From: Flavobacterium bizetiae
GTDB taxonomy: Bacteria; Bacteroidota; Bacteroidia; Flavobacteriales; Flavobacteriaceae
NCBI RefSeq assembly: GCF_902804475.1
Contig: NZ_CADCSU010000140.1
Span: 1-41,101, forward strand
DNA: 41,101 nt
Direction of reading: 5' to 3'
Part shown: positions 32,901 through 41,101 of the stretch, piece by piece
Numbering within the stretch: the stretch's first letter is position 1
Layout of the letters: the number at the start of each line of letters is the position of its first letter
Program-made: the position numbers and the translations under genes
Notes under the pieces: generated by a model
Told to the model about the DNA's origin: nothing
What the model saw: the letters and a program-made list of their open reading frames with translations, nothing else
The model's database searches: none

Positions 32901-35030
32901 AACGAATTAAAAATTCAGTCACAAGGAAATCAGGATAATGCGCCATTACGAGTTGATTTTGTCAACTTCAAAATCGAGACGATTATGAACATCGTTAAAA
33001 AAGACCAGCTTTTGATGCAAGGTTTGATTAACGGAAATGCGGTTGCAGAAAATGTAATGACGAAACCTACTTTTACTTCTGATTTAAAAATAGAGCAATT
33101 TGCTTTTCAGGGACAAGCGGTAGGAGATATAGAAATAAAAGTTGATAATAAAACCGATAATTTACTGAATGCAAATGTGGCATTGACCGGAGAAGGAAAC
33201 GAAGTAAACCTGACCGGAAATTATAAAATTGATGATGGAAATCTTGATTTCAATTTAGATTTAAGTAAGCTGTATGTCAAAAGTATCCAAGGTTTTACAA
33301 TGGGGAACGTGACAGACGGAACGGGGTATTTATCCGGAAATTTCAAAATTGTAGGCAATGCGTCAAGTCCAAAAGTTTCAGGCGAATTAAATTTTAATGA
33401 TACAGGATTTAGAATCACGCAACTGAATTCATTTTTTAAAACAGATCAGGAAAAAATCACTTTTAATAATGATGTAATCACATTTGATAAGTTTACGCTT
33501 CATGACGAAAACGACAACGAATTATCGGTTGACGGAACTATTCAATCTCCGGATTTCAAAGCCTATAATTTTGGTTTAGTAATTACAGCTGATGATTTTA
33601 GAGCCATACATTCTAAAGAAGTCGATAATGACTTATTCTATGGCGATATGTTCCTGGATACAAAACTAAATATCAAAGGAAATCTGGATAGCCCGGTTGT
33701 CGACGGAACTATTAAAATAAATAAAGAAACCAAATTTACGGTTGTATTACCACAGTCAGATCCTTCGATTGCAGATCGTGAGGGTATTGTAGAGTTTGTC
33801 GACGAAGATAATATGTATTTGAAACAAACTGTTGATTTACAGAATAAACTCGATCAGTCTGAAGTAAAAGGAATGGATGTAAATGTGGCCATTTCGATTG
33901 ATAAAGAAGCTGAGTTGACTTTGATTATTGACAAAGGAAACGGTGATTATTTAAAATTAAAAGGTGAAGCTGAATTGGTTGGAGGAATCGATAAATCAGG
34001 AAAAACAACTTTAACAGGTAAATATGAGTTTTCTGATGGTGCTTATGAGATGAACTTTAACGGAATCAAAAGAAAATTCGATATCCAGAAAGGAAGTTTT
34101 ATTACCTGGAATGGCGAACCAACAATGGCAAATTTAAATATTACAGCAATTTATAAAGTAAATGCTGCGCCAATTGATTTATTGGGGAATCAGCTTCCAA
34201 GCGACAATTCAGCTGTACGAAATACATACAAACAAAAACTTCCGTTTCAGACTTTATTGAAAATGAACGGAGAATTAATGAAACCGGATATTTCGTTCGG
34301 CATTGTACTTCCCGATGGTAACTACGATGTTTCTTCGGATGTTGTGACTTTAACACAAACGAAACTAAAACAATTAGAACAAGATCCGGCAGAATTAAAC
34401 AAACAGGTTTTTGCCCTTTTATTATTAAACCGATTTGTAGGCGAGAATCCGTTTGCGAGTGAAAGCGGCGGTACAAATGCAGAATCTATCGCCAGACAAA
34501 GTGTGAGTAAAATTCTTTCGCAGCAATTAAACAATCTTGCAGGAGAATTAATCACCGGATTTGAAGTCAATTTTGATTTAGAATCTACAGAAGATTACAC
34601 TTCCGGAACCATGCAAAACAGAACCGATTTGAATGTTGCTGTTTCTAAAAAACTGCTTGATGACAGATTGAAAGTAACCGTAGGAAGCAGCTTTGGCGTT
34701 GAAGGAGCAGAACGCGCCAACGAAGAAAGCACCAATATTGCCGGAGACGTAGCGCTGGATTATCAGCTTACAAAAGACGGCCGTTATATGGTTCGTGCCT
34801 ACAGAAAAAATCAATATCAGGTAGCAGTTGAAGGTCAGGTGGTAGAAACGGGTGTTGCTTTTATTATTACCATGAGTTACAATAAATTCAGAGAGCTTTT
34901 TCATCGTTCAGAGCAGGAAAAGGAAATGATAAGAGAAGAAAAAATCCGTAAAGAAAAAAGAAAGCAAAAAGAGAAAGAAGAAAAAGAATTAAAAAAGAAT
35001 CAAATTGAAGGCAATGAACAAAAAACATAA
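29940..35030 (+). CDS. tamB: TamB-type translocation and assembly protein
   Basis: A very large protein of 1696 residues. An N-terminal membrane anchor (about 14-32, LLWCVVSIIALLLLLIVLI) is followed by long stretches of repeated amphipathic strands, as in AsmA/TamB proteins, which form a hydrophobic groove across the periplasm. The C-terminal DUF490 domain (about 1300-1640) includes LDGTIKINKETKFTVVLPQ-like and FNGIKRKFDIQKGSFITWNGEP motifs. A charged, Lys/Glu-rich tail closes the protein. TamB works with a BamA-family partner in outer-membrane assembly or lipid transfer; the partner gene overlaps its end by 17 bases, which indicates tight coupling. Confidence 0.93.
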   Translation: MNKKPIHFLKKTLRILLWCVVSIIALLLLLIVLIQVPSIQNFAKDKAITYLQGKIKTKVSLDHISIKFPKDVVLEGFYFEDQKKDTLLAGKRLEVDVDLFKLVSSELEINSVSLENVTANISRNKNGAFNFDYIIKAFESKEPKVEDPNAKPFTISVVKVNLDNIKFNFKDDFSKNDIKVNLTHFDTKFKEFDLDKMKFDIPNINLNGLKLVLDQDVVEKIAEVSVKTVDTISKRNDFNLNLGKISLSKIDIAYDNKDSKLDSGIKLGNLNLSVNKIDLNNQLLDFDSFELKNLSGNLRLGAKDKEIKTPNLDSTAIKQAGWKVKLNDVDIQDVAFKFDDMQSKPVLKGIDYSHLDLDKFNFKAEQLYYGNDTISGNIKTLIANEKSGLEIRSLKTNFFYGPKNAYLNDLYLKTPQTLLQNKVKVSYNSIATISKELGNLSLDANLNQSKIGFKDILLFVPDLQKTNPFKSNPNAILYVNTRLSGKIKDLNIPQFEMSGIGTTKVSLSGKITGLPDAQKAYYDLDIKKVSSTSKDIYSFVPTGTIPKNIQLPSQLNLQGKFKGSVQNFKTNLALNSSFGNAKVDGLFDQRVKKKEKYDATVYLLDFDLGRLIKNDSIGKITLKAKVKGNGLDPKTARAQFDGLVQKAVFNRYTYKDLALKGNIANGSFDVKSGMNDPNLNFDLVASGNTQEKYPSIKLKLNLDIADLEKLNLHAGPMKLRGNIDADVANSNPDFLNGKVFLSNIQVLQAAEPIVLDSVRVIAFADNNRNNIKISSQFLKAEVDGKYKLTTLTAAIKKSLSKYIDLKNTKVNGESDEQRLAFTLKIDNDPILFKLVPKLTGLEPINITGKYNNVADSLEIKGTIPRIVYAENTISDGKINIEGKENALEYSVSVATIESGSLKIPFTSLSGKVENNLLTYALEVKDVKDKQQYFIAGEFKTEDSKNIFKIDAENFVLNYDKWDIDPENAIEFGGKRLYINKFYLANSGNELKIQSQGNQDNAPLRVDFVNFKIETIMNIVKKDQLLMQGLINGNAVAENVMTKPTFTSDLKIEQFAFQGQAVGDIEIKVDNKTDNLLNANVALTGEGNEVNLTGNYKIDDGNLDFNLDLSKLYVKSIQGFTMGNVTDGTGYLSGNFKIVGNASSPKVSGELNFNDTGFRITQLNSFFKTDQEKITFNNDVITFDKFTLHDENDNELSVDGTIQSPDFKAYNFGLVITADDFRAIHSKEVDNDLFYGDMFLDTKLNIKGNLDSPVVDGTIKINKETKFTVVLPQSDPSIADREGIVEFVDEDNMYLKQTVDLQNKLDQSEVKGMDVNVAISIDKEAELTLIIDKGNGDYLKLKGEAELVGGIDKSGKTTLTGKYEFSDGAYEMNFNGIKRKFDIQKGSFITWNGEPTMANLNITAIYKVNAAPIDLLGNQLPSDNSAVRNTYKQKLPFQTLLKMNGELMKPDISFGIVLPDGNYDVSSDVVTLTQTKLKQLEQDPAELNKQVFALLLLNRFVGENPFASESGGTNAESIARQSVSKILSQQLNNLAGELITGFEVNFDLESTEDYTSGTMQNRTDLNVAVSKKLLDDRLKVTVGSSFGVEGAERANEESTNIAGDVALDYQLTKDGRYMVRAYRKNQYQVAVEGQVVETGVAFIITMSYNKFRELFHRSEQEKEMIREEKIRKEKRKQKEKEEKELKKNQIEGNEQKT

Positions 35031-37332
35031 GTATATAGAAAATTGGTATATAAAGTATTTTGTACTGTTTTGCTTGTTTTTTGTTTTAGGCTGCAGTAAT
35101 ACGAAGTACTTGCCGGAAGGCGATTTGCTTTACACAGGAGGTTCTGTAACAGTGAAAGATTCTTTGATAAAGAAAAAAGAAAGAAAAGCACTCGAAACAG
35201 AATTAGAAGGCTTATTACGCCCAAAACCCAACAAACAAATTTTAGGATTACGTCCTAAATTATGGATTTACAATTTGGCCGGCGAACCTAAAAAACAAAA
35301 AGGAACAAGATATTGGCTTCGTAATAAAGTAGGTGAACCGCCAGTACTTTTTAGTAAAGTCGATTTAGATTATAATGCTTCTGTACTGCGCAATTTTACC
35401 GAAAATCGAGGTTACTTTAAAACCCGTGTCAGTGCTGATTCTACTGTTCGAAATAAACGAGTTACAGCAGAATATACCGTTATACCCAAAAAACAATACA
35501 TCATTAAAAGCGTGACTTTTCCTGATGATTCATTGGCCATGTCCAGAATCATTGGAAGATCAAGCCGAAGAAGTTTATTGAAAGTTGGAAAACCGTATGA
35601 TCTGGATGTTATAAAAGCCGAAAGAGAACGAATTGATGCAAGACTGAAAGAGAAAGGTTATTTCTACTTTAATCCGGATTATCTTTTGGCTCAGGTAGAC
35701 AGCAGTAAAGGCGATCATGAAGTAAAAATCAGGTTGGTAATAAAACCAGATACACCGCCAAAAGCGCTTACAGCCTATAAGATTAATAAAATTTTTGTTT
35801 ATCCTAATTATTCTCTTTCGAATGATAGTGCCGTTTACAGGCAAAAAAATATAACACAATACAAAGATTTCACGATTATAGATACAACAGAGACGTTTAA
35901 ACCAAGAGTTTACGATCGAACGATCTATTTTAAGAAAGGAGATTTGTATAACAGGAAAGACCATAACTTAACCTTAAATCGTTTCGTAAATCTGGGGACT
36001 TTTAGTTTTGTGAAAAATGAATTTAAACCGTCGGATAGTATTCCGAAGACTTTAGATTCGTATTACTATCTTACGCTTTTACCTAAAAAGTTTATTAGGG
36101 TTGAGGTTCTGGGAAAAACAAATTCAGCCAGTTATACTGGAACAGAATTGAACTTAAATTGGAATAATCGAAACTTACTAAAAGGCGCAGAATTATTTAC
36201 TGTGTCTGTTTTTGGCGGTGCCGATTTCCAGCTTGGCGGTGTTAATAAAGGAAAAAATATTTATAAACTAGGAGCAGAAACAAGTTTAACCTGGCCGAGA
36301 TTTGTAACGCCGTTTAATATTGAAGGAAATAGCGAGTACGTGCCAAGAACCAAAGTAGCTTTGCGATACGAGTATCAAAAAAGAACACAATTGTATGCGC
36401 TTAATTCCTTTAATACCTCTTTTGGATATTTGTGGAAAGAAAATATCAGGAAAGAACATCAGTTAAATGTAATTGATGTTACGTATGTGAGTCCAAATCA
36501 TGTTACGCCGGAATATTTAGCAGACATTGAAGAAGATCCTGCGCTGGGAAAAGTAATTGAAAAACAGCTGATTTTTGGTCCAACGTATAGCTATACTTAT
36601 ACGAATACGATGCAAAAACGCCGAAAAAATACTTTCTATTTTAATGGTGAATTAGATTTGGCGGGAAATATTACAGGATTGGTTACAGGTGCAAGTTATA
36701 AGAAAGACGATGTAAAAACGATATTCGATGTTCCGTTTAGTCAATATGTAAAAATTAGATCTGATTTCAGGCATTATTTAAAACTCGGTAAAGAAAGCGA
36801 ATTGGCCAGCAGATTAATTGTAGGAGCAGGATTGGCTTACGGAAATTCAAGAACGCTGCCAACATCGAAACAATTCGTAGTAGGAGGAACCAATAGTATC
36901 CGGGCTTTTAGAGCCCGAACTCTAGGTCCCGGAAGTTATGTCATTCCGCCAACAGTAAACAACAATTATACGCCTGATCAATCAGCAGATTTAAAATTGG
37001 AATTTAATACAGAATACAGAGCAAAACTATTTAGTATTGTAAGAGGAGCCGTGTTTGTAGATGCCGGAAATATTTGGCTTTTACATGCCGATCCTGATAA
37101 ACCCGGAGCCGAAATTTCAAAAGATTTTATGAAAGAAATTGCAATAGGCGCCGGAGCAGGTTTACGTTTCGATTTGTCATTTTTAGTTTTAAGAACCGAT
37201 TTTGCTTTCCCGCTTAGAAATCCATCTCTTCCCGATGGACAACGCTGGGTAATTGATGATATTAATTTCGGAAGCGGATCATGGCGAAAAGATAATCTGA
37301 TATTAAATATCGCGATTGGATATCCGTTTTAA
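35014..37332 (+). CDS. tamL: BamA/TamA-family outer-membrane lipoprotein (TamL-like)
   Basis: From ATG 35014 the protein has 772 residues. The signal is a lipoprotein type (YFVLFCLFFVLGCSNTKYLP, Cys about 27), unusual for a beta-barrel but typical for the Bacteroidota TamL group. POTRA-like repeats (about 90-330) precede a 16-strand-type barrel with the lid motif FVVGGTNSIRAFRARTLGPG and end LNIAIGYPF, with the C-terminal aromatic expected for a barrel signal. It acts at the outer membrane together with TamB, encoded just upstream with a 17-base overlap. The in-frame TTG at 35005 is a less likely start. Confidence 0.92.
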   Translation: MNKKHKYIENWYIKYFVLFCLFFVLGCSNTKYLPEGDLLYTGGSVTVKDSLIKKKERKALETELEGLLRPKPNKQILGLRPKLWIYNLAGEPKKQKGTRYWLRNKVGEPPVLFSKVDLDYNASVLRNFTENRGYFKTRVSADSTVRNKRVTAEYTVIPKKQYIIKSVTFPDDSLAMSRIIGRSSRRSLLKVGKPYDLDVIKAERERIDARLKEKGYFYFNPDYLLAQVDSSKGDHEVKIRLVIKPDTPPKALTAYKINKIFVYPNYSLSNDSAVYRQKNITQYKDFTIIDTTETFKPRVYDRTIYFKKGDLYNRKDHNLTLNRFVNLGTFSFVKNEFKPSDSIPKTLDSYYYLTLLPKKFIRVEVLGKTNSASYTGTELNLNWNNRNLLKGAELFTVSVFGGADFQLGGVNKGKNIYKLGAETSLTWPRFVTPFNIEGNSEYVPRTKVALRYEYQKRTQLYALNSFNTSFGYLWKENIRKEHQLNVIDVTYVSPNHVTPEYLADIEEDPALGKVIEKQLIFGPTYSYTYTNTMQKRRKNTFYFNGELDLAGNITGLVTGASYKKDDVKTIFDVPFSQYVKIRSDFRHYLKLGKESELASRLIVGAGLAYGNSRTLPTSKQFVVGGTNSIRAFRARTLGPGSYVIPPTVNNNYTPDQSADLKLEFNTEYRAKLFSIVRGAVFVDAGNIWLLHADPDKPGAEISKDFMKEIAIGAGAGLRFDLSFLVLRTDFAFPLRNPSLPDGQRWVIDDINFGSGSWRKDNLILNIAIGYPF

Positions 37333-37343
37333 AAAGTTTTTTT

Positions 37344-37467
37344 GCCACGAATTACACGAATTACACCAATTTTTTGAAATGTCTGAATTTTATTTTTCGA
37401 ATTTTTAATTCGTGAAATTGTTAAAAAGCACAAAGTAGAGATTAGTGTAATTAGTGAAATTCGTGGC
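37344..37467. repeat. Inverted repeat CCACGAATTACACGAATT type
   Basis: Arms of 23 bases, starting GCCACGAATTACACGAA and ending AAATTCGTGGC, face each other across about 78 bases and match imperfectly. The region following tamL contains no gene. A partial relative is present at 40482-40575. Confidence 0.55.
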
Positions 37468-37544
37468 AGAAAAAAAATAATTCGTAGCGAAAAAACTTTT
37501 AACCTCTTGAAAAAAGAAGTAAATTGGTCTAATAAAATAATAGA

Positions 37545-38174
37545 ATGCAAAATTTAATAAAGAGAATAATAGTTTTAGCTGCGCTTGTACTCGTGATAGT
37601 TCTGGCTTTCAAATATTGTGAGTTTAAGAAAGAAGGCGAGTCAGATATTCAATATAACACCAATTTAATTCAGCAACAAATCCTTAACGTTGGGAAATTG
37701 GTGGTAACCGAAGGACATTTCTCCGAAGTCATTACGTATAAAAACCAACAGAAATACCTAATGGATATGGTTTCTTTTGAAAAGAAAGCCCTTGTTGTTG
37801 TAAATGCAAATGTTACCGTTGCCTACGATTTGCACAAAATGAAATACGACATCGATGAAAAAAACAAAACCATCACCATTCTAAATATCCCAAAAGAAGA
37901 AATCACAATCAATCCTGATATTCAGTTTTACGATGTAGAACAAAGCAAACTGAATCCGTTTACGGGTGATGATTACAATAAAATCAACAAATCGGTAAAA
38001 GCCAATCTGGCCAAGAAAATCGAAAAATCGACCCTAAAAACCAACGCACAAAACCGTTTAATTAGCGAATTATCTAAGATTTTAATCCTAACCAATTCAA
38101 TGGGCTGGAAATTACAATACGAAGGAAAAACAATCGAATCTGATAAGGATTTTAATGAGGATTTGAAATTGTAA
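37545..38174 (+). CDS. DUF4230 domain-containing protein
   Basis: 209 residues with one N-terminal membrane helix (about 7-23, IVLAALVLVIVLAFKYC). The family text is seen at VGKLVVTEGHFSEVITYKNQ, KKALVVVNANVTVAYDL, and the conserved ending LTNSMGWKLQYEG. The DUF4230 family consists of membrane-anchored proteins with unknown function; the soluble part probably lies in the periplasm. It is separated from tamL by a 212-base repeat-bearing gap, so no operon link is claimed. Confidence 0.9.
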   Translation: MQNLIKRIIVLAALVLVIVLAFKYCEFKKEGESDIQYNTNLIQQQILNVGKLVVTEGHFSEVITYKNQQKYLMDMVSFEKKALVVVNANVTVAYDLHKMKYDIDEKNKTITILNIPKEEITINPDIQFYDVEQSKLNPFTGDDYNKINKSVKANLAKKIEKSTLKTNAQNRLISELSKILILTNSMGWKLQYEGKTIESDKDFNEDLKL

Positions 38175-38293
38175 TTAAAGGTTCAAAGGTTCATAGTGGC
38201 AAAGGTTCAAAGGTTTTTTGCCACAGATTAAAGGATTAAAAAGATTTTATAATTTGGATTTGAAAAATAATCTGATAAAGATTTCCATAATCT

Positions 38294-38397
38294 TGTCATT
38301 TCGATCGAAGGGAGAAATCACACTCGTAAATCGACAAAGATTGAAGACTTTCTTTGCGGAGTTTCTAATGTGATTTCTCCCTTCGGTCGAAATGACA
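38294..38397. repeat. 104 bp palindromic repeat element
   Basis: The first 29 bases (TGTCATTTCGATCGAAGGGA and on) and the last 29 are inverted copies with one mismatch, enclosing about 46 bases. There is no coding content. The form is that of a miniature inverted-repeat element or a folded RNA repeat; no flanking duplication is evident. Confidence 0.65.
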
Positions 38398-38423
38398 AAA
38401 ATGATGTGAATCTTCACGAGATT

Positions 38424-38469
38424 AAAAAAAAACCCGCGTTCACCAGTTTAAATCCGTAAAATCCGCGGG
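38424..38469 (-). terminator. Terminator of the aromatic hydroxylase
   Basis: On the minus strand GCCCGCG and CGCGGG form a short GC stem across a 25-base loop, followed by nine T residues, 8 bases after the stop codon. Confidence 0.65.
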
Positions 38470-38476
38470 CAATACT

Positions 38477-40234
38477 TTAAACAGCTTTCTTATCAAAAAT
38501 CAAATCCAAACCACCGGCAATTAAATGCGCCACTTCAGGACGTTTTACTTTCAATTGATCAAGATAAACCAAAACTTCCTGCAAAAGTTGCTCCTCATTC
38601 GAATCCTTCAAAAGCTCTGCAATTTCAACAGAAAGCAACCAGTCATTAGCATGATTTTTTTGAAGTTTTTCAAATACAGATTTTAGTTCAGCTTTCGAAT
38701 CTTTGTTTTCTCTAATCATACGAACCGTCTGATAAAGAACCTCAAGATCATCACGTTCGTCGGTATGTTTAGCTTTTATAGTAGTGGTTTTCGGAACATT
38801 ATTAATCAGGTCAAAACTATTGACATCGGCTGGACCGGAAAAAGCAGAAACTACTTTTTTACCAATTGCCATATCATAATTTCCCCATTCTGGCTGAAAC
38901 AAAATCGTTTCGCCATGCGTTACCGTACAATTTCTAAAACTTATCAGGATAATTTCTCCGTGCAAATTTCTGGATCCCGTAATAATTTCACCTTCTACAA
39001 TAATATTGCCTTCAAACTCCAGTTTTACAGTTTCATTTTCAACAATGCTGTAAGCCTGTAAATCCTTCGGACTCATGTCTTCAATCGCTAAATTAAAGCC
39101 TTTCAGTTTTCCAATCGGACTTCCAAATCCTTCCGGATGAGTCAAAGTTCCGTGACCCACCAATTCTTTTTCACGGTACGATAAAGCCGTTTTTCCTGTG
39201 GTTTGTATGTAAACAGGTTTTCCTTCTTCTTCGATAACATTCGTGAAAACGCCCGAAATTTGTAAACCTGTACTCAACTCAATTGTTCCTAAAGCATTCG
39301 AATGAATCAGTTTCTGAATCCCCGAAAGTCCTCCTGTACGTAAAGCCATTTTATTAGCAAACTCCTCCAGAATCAAACTTAAATAAGAGAAATTTGGCGT
39401 AACATAGAGTTGAGGTTGTAATTGTGTAATATCAAAATTTTGGTTGGCAGCCGAGATATCATAAGGAATTTTCTTCACGTTATCCGTCATACACCACGCA
39501 CTTTCACCAATCGACGAAAGTAATCCGGCACCATATATTTTAGGATTTTCAACCGTTCCAATCAAGCCGTATTCAACTGTCCACCAATGCAGGTTTCGAA
39601 TCTGGGCCATTTCAGACAATTCCCCCATATTATTTTGTAAATCTGCAACCGCTTTTTCGGCTTCATCTATTTTTTCCTGAGGCGTATCTTCGGCTTCCTT
39701 TAAAATCGAAAGCAGACGAATCGCTTCATACATCTGATAATCTTTATGAGAAGAAATCGCTTTGCAGCCAATTTCTCCAAAACGACGCAAATATTCCGCA
39801 TATTCCGGATTCGCAATAATAGGAGCGTGGCCGGCACCTTCGTGGATAATATCCGGAGCAGGCGTATATTCAATATGTTCTAACTGGCGAATGTCTGATG
39901 CGATAACCAAAACATTATACGCCTGAAATTCCATAAACGCATTTGGCGGAATAAACCCGTCAACCGCAACCGCAGCCCAGCCAATTTCAGTTAGAATACG
40001 ATTCATTCCGTACATGCTCGGGATAGCATCAATTTCGATTCCTGTTTTGCGCAACCCTTCTAAATATGAACTATGAGCAACTTTCGATAAATAATCTACA
40101 TTTTTACGCATGACATAACGCCAAACCGCTTGATTTATAGGAGTGTAATCGCTATAATCCTGAGGTTTAATAAAATGCTTTAAATGTTTAGGCAATCGCT
40201 CTAATAACGGGTTTGTTTCAATACTTGTATTCAT
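38477..40234 (-). CDS. Pterin-dependent aromatic amino acid hydroxylase
   Basis: A 585-residue protein. The iron triad is intact: H131 and H136 (IIHEGAGHAPI) and E221 (WWTVEYGLIG). Nearby GFIPPNAFMEFQA and the AWCMT stretch also match the phenylalanine/tyrosine/tryptophan hydroxylase fold. The enzyme uses tetrahydropterin, oxygen and Fe(II) to hydroxylate an aromatic amino acid, most simply Phe to Tyr. It is about twice as long as the usual bacterial enzyme (roughly 260-300 residues): residues beyond about 320 form an extra, unidentified region with repeated glycines and a helical end. Which amino acid is used cannot be told by eye. Confidence 0.92.
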   Translation of the reverse strand: MNTSIETNPLLERLPKHLKHFIKPQDYSDYTPINQAVWRYVMRKNVDYLSKVAHSSYLEGLRKTGIEIDAIPSMYGMNRILTEIGWAAVAVDGFIPPNAFMEFQAYNVLVIASDIRQLEHIEYTPAPDIIHEGAGHAPIIANPEYAEYLRRFGEIGCKAISSHKDYQMYEAIRLLSILKEAEDTPQEKIDEAEKAVADLQNNMGELSEMAQIRNLHWWTVEYGLIGTVENPKIYGAGLLSSIGESAWCMTDNVKKIPYDISAANQNFDITQLQPQLYVTPNFSYLSLILEEFANKMALRTGGLSGIQKLIHSNALGTIELSTGLQISGVFTNVIEEEGKPVYIQTTGKTALSYREKELVGHGTLTHPEGFGSPIGKLKGFNLAIEDMSPKDLQAYSIVENETVKLEFEGNIIVEGEIITGSRNLHGEIILISFRNCTVTHGETILFQPEWGNYDMAIGKKVVSAFSGPADVNSFDLINNVPKTTTIKAKHTDERDDLEVLYQTVRMIRENKDSKAELKSVFEKLQKNHANDWLLSVEIAELLKDSNEEQLLQEVLVYLDQLKVKRPEVAHLIAGGLDLIFDKKAV

Positions 40235-40618
40235 TTCGAAAACGTTGTAGATTAGAATGTAAAATTACGAATTAAGACCGCTATTTTTTGCTATTCCTTA
40301 TAATTTTTTTGTTCGAAATGAATTTTTATTGCGTTTTTCGTGAAGTTTGTCTTGAGGGCTTGTTTAAGTATTAGGAGCTGTTTCCTGTTATCCGCTATAA
40401 CTTTTCCTGGCTAAAGAAGCCAGAAAAAGGATGCCGCTTCTATCAGGGCTAGGGCATCAGTTTTTAAAATAAAGTTTTTTTAGCCACGAATTCACGAATT
40501 TTTGTTAAAGAACAATTCGTGATAATTTATAAATTCAAATTTATTCATTCCAGAAAATTAGTGTAATTAGTGAAATTGCTTCGCCTGTTCGCTATTGCTC
40601 GGGTGGTGGCGAAAAAAA
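40235..40618. other. Repeat-bearing spacer, no gene
   Basis: It contains the hydroxylase promoter region (40240-40300, no consensus element seen), an inverted copy of the REP-like repeat and a partial CCACGAATT-type repeat (40482-40575) ending in a GC-richer tail (40576-40610). Confidence 0.6.
40374..40460 (-). repeat. Dispersed REP-like repeat, copy 2
   Basis: Inverse of the element at 9253-9350: on the minus strand it starts CTGATGCCCTAGCCCTGATA and ends GGAAACAGCTCCT. The central stem-loop here is CTGGCTTCTTTAGCCAG, a compensated version of the other copy's stem, which supports folding as the conserved property. Confidence 0.7.
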
Positions 40619-41002
40619 TTAATGATTCTCAGGATTTCTAAAATATTCAATCTTATAATTAAACATATACGCCATATTAGCAGCGCGAACCTTAGCTTCT
40701 TCAGCTAATTTCCCCACAAACAAACTATCAACAACTGTAGTAAAAATTTCCATCCAGCGATCAAAATGCAATTGATTTACCGGTAAATGTTTGTGTGGCG
40801 GAAAAGGACTTCCGGAATACGTATGTTCTTCTAAAAGAAGAGTTTGCCAAAATCGATACATTTTTTCTAAATGCTCCGGCCATCTTCCTAACATTTTTTC
40901 GTTGAAGATTGGACCAATCAAATCGTCTTTTTGAACTTTATCATAAAAAGTATTTACTAAAAGTTTAATATCATCGAGGTTAGAAACATCCTGAAGTGCC
41001 AT
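40619..41002 (-). CDS. Group III truncated haemoglobin
   Basis: A 127-residue protein with the group III trHb pattern: FYDKVQKDDLIGPIFNE, YRFWQTLLLEEHTYSGSPF, PPHKHLPVNQLHFDRW and AANMAYMFNYKIEYF. H70, by alignment with the Campylobacter group III globin, is the likely haem-binding proximal His; Tyr at the B10 position (Y20) and the Trp in the HFDRW segment fit too. Proteins of this group bind oxygen or nitric oxide and are linked with microaerobic or nitrosative conditions. It has its own promoter. Confidence 0.93.
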   Translation of the reverse strand: MALQDVSNLDDIKLLVNTFYDKVQKDDLIGPIFNEKMLGRWPEHLEKMYRFWQTLLLEEHTYSGSPFPPHKHLPVNQLHFDRWMEIFTTVVDSLFVGKLAEEAKVRAANMAYMFNYKIEYFRNPENH

Positions 41003-41024
41003 TTTTTAAGTATTAAATCAATTA

Positions 41025-41032
41025 CAAAAATA
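41025..41032 (-). promoter_or_regulatory. TAnnTTTG -7 element of the truncated haemoglobin
   Basis: TATTTTTG on the minus strand, 22 bases before the ATG. Confidence 0.55.
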
Positions 41033-41101
41033 CAACTTAAAGCCCTTTTTATTTATTGATATTTATCATTTTCAAATTCTTCATTTAATACAAAGTAAGC
41101 A

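Larger units (their letters stand above)
38175..38476. other. Repeat-rich spacer between converging genes
   Basis: It contains short tandem AAAGGTTCA motifs (38178-38210), a 104-base palindromic element (38294-38397) and the hydroxylase terminator. No gene is seen. Confidence 0.6.

Noticed and set aside
1..41101. CRISPR arrays or rRNA genes
   Set aside because: No regularly spaced repeats or rRNA sequence were seen; the Cas4-like cysteine pattern belongs to the transposase fusion and has no cas neighbours.

Overview
The window reads as a chromosome segment of a Flavobacterium-like member of the Bacteroidota. The signs are low GC, TAnnTTTG -7 promoter elements, lipoprotein and TonB-dependent outer-membrane genes, TamB/TamL, GSCFA and DUF2490 families, and several dispersed intergenic repeats. 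Gene identities are recognised from protein motifs read by eye; no database search was run.

Region 1 (1-7112) is accessory DNA ending at an intact initiator tRNA-fMet gene on the minus strand (7040-7112). It holds a DoxX-like membrane protein, a secreted seven-bladed WD40 protein and a decayed propeller lipoprotein. Next comes a stretch bounded by two related ~130 bp direct repeats (1932-2062 and 6428-6560). Inside it are a DUF6922/AbiEii toxin-antitoxin-like pair, whose toxin frame is broken near its start, and a striking 882-residue protein. That protein joins a RecB/Cas4-like Fe-S nuclease module, a DEDD exonuclease module and a complete IS66-type DDE transposase. Between this stretch and the tRNA lie two truncated copies of the tRNA-fMet 3' part and a small GIY-YIG nuclease gene whose stop codon is formed at the junction with one of the copies. 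The layout suggests repeated insertion at this tRNA.

Region 2 (7229-13744) carries the ribosome-assembly GTPases era and der, with an unrecognised membrane-anchored protein between them, then a large outer-membrane beta-barrel protein preceded by a possible sigma-54-type promoter.

Region 3 (13930-21454) is all on the minus strand: a DUF2490 protein, a TonB-dependent receptor, an Rrf2 regulator, two TPM proteins, LemA, a MerR-type regulator and an M23 peptidase. The last five are closely spaced and probably form one transcript. An inverted repeat at the receptor promoter could be the Rrf2 operator.

Region 4 (21712-29721) contains alaS, a GxxExxY gene enclosed by 33 bp inverted repeats, an ABC exporter, two tandem paralogous lipoproteins with duplicated terminators, and a GSCFA protein. 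Region 5 (29940-41002) has the tamB-tamL envelope-assembly pair with overlapping ends, a DUF4230 protein, a pterin-type aromatic amino acid hydroxylase with a long C-terminal extension, and a group III truncated haemoglobin. Several intergenic gaps here hold dispersed palindromic repeats. The most unusual content is the nuclease-transposase fusion and the layered tRNA-fMet insertion site.
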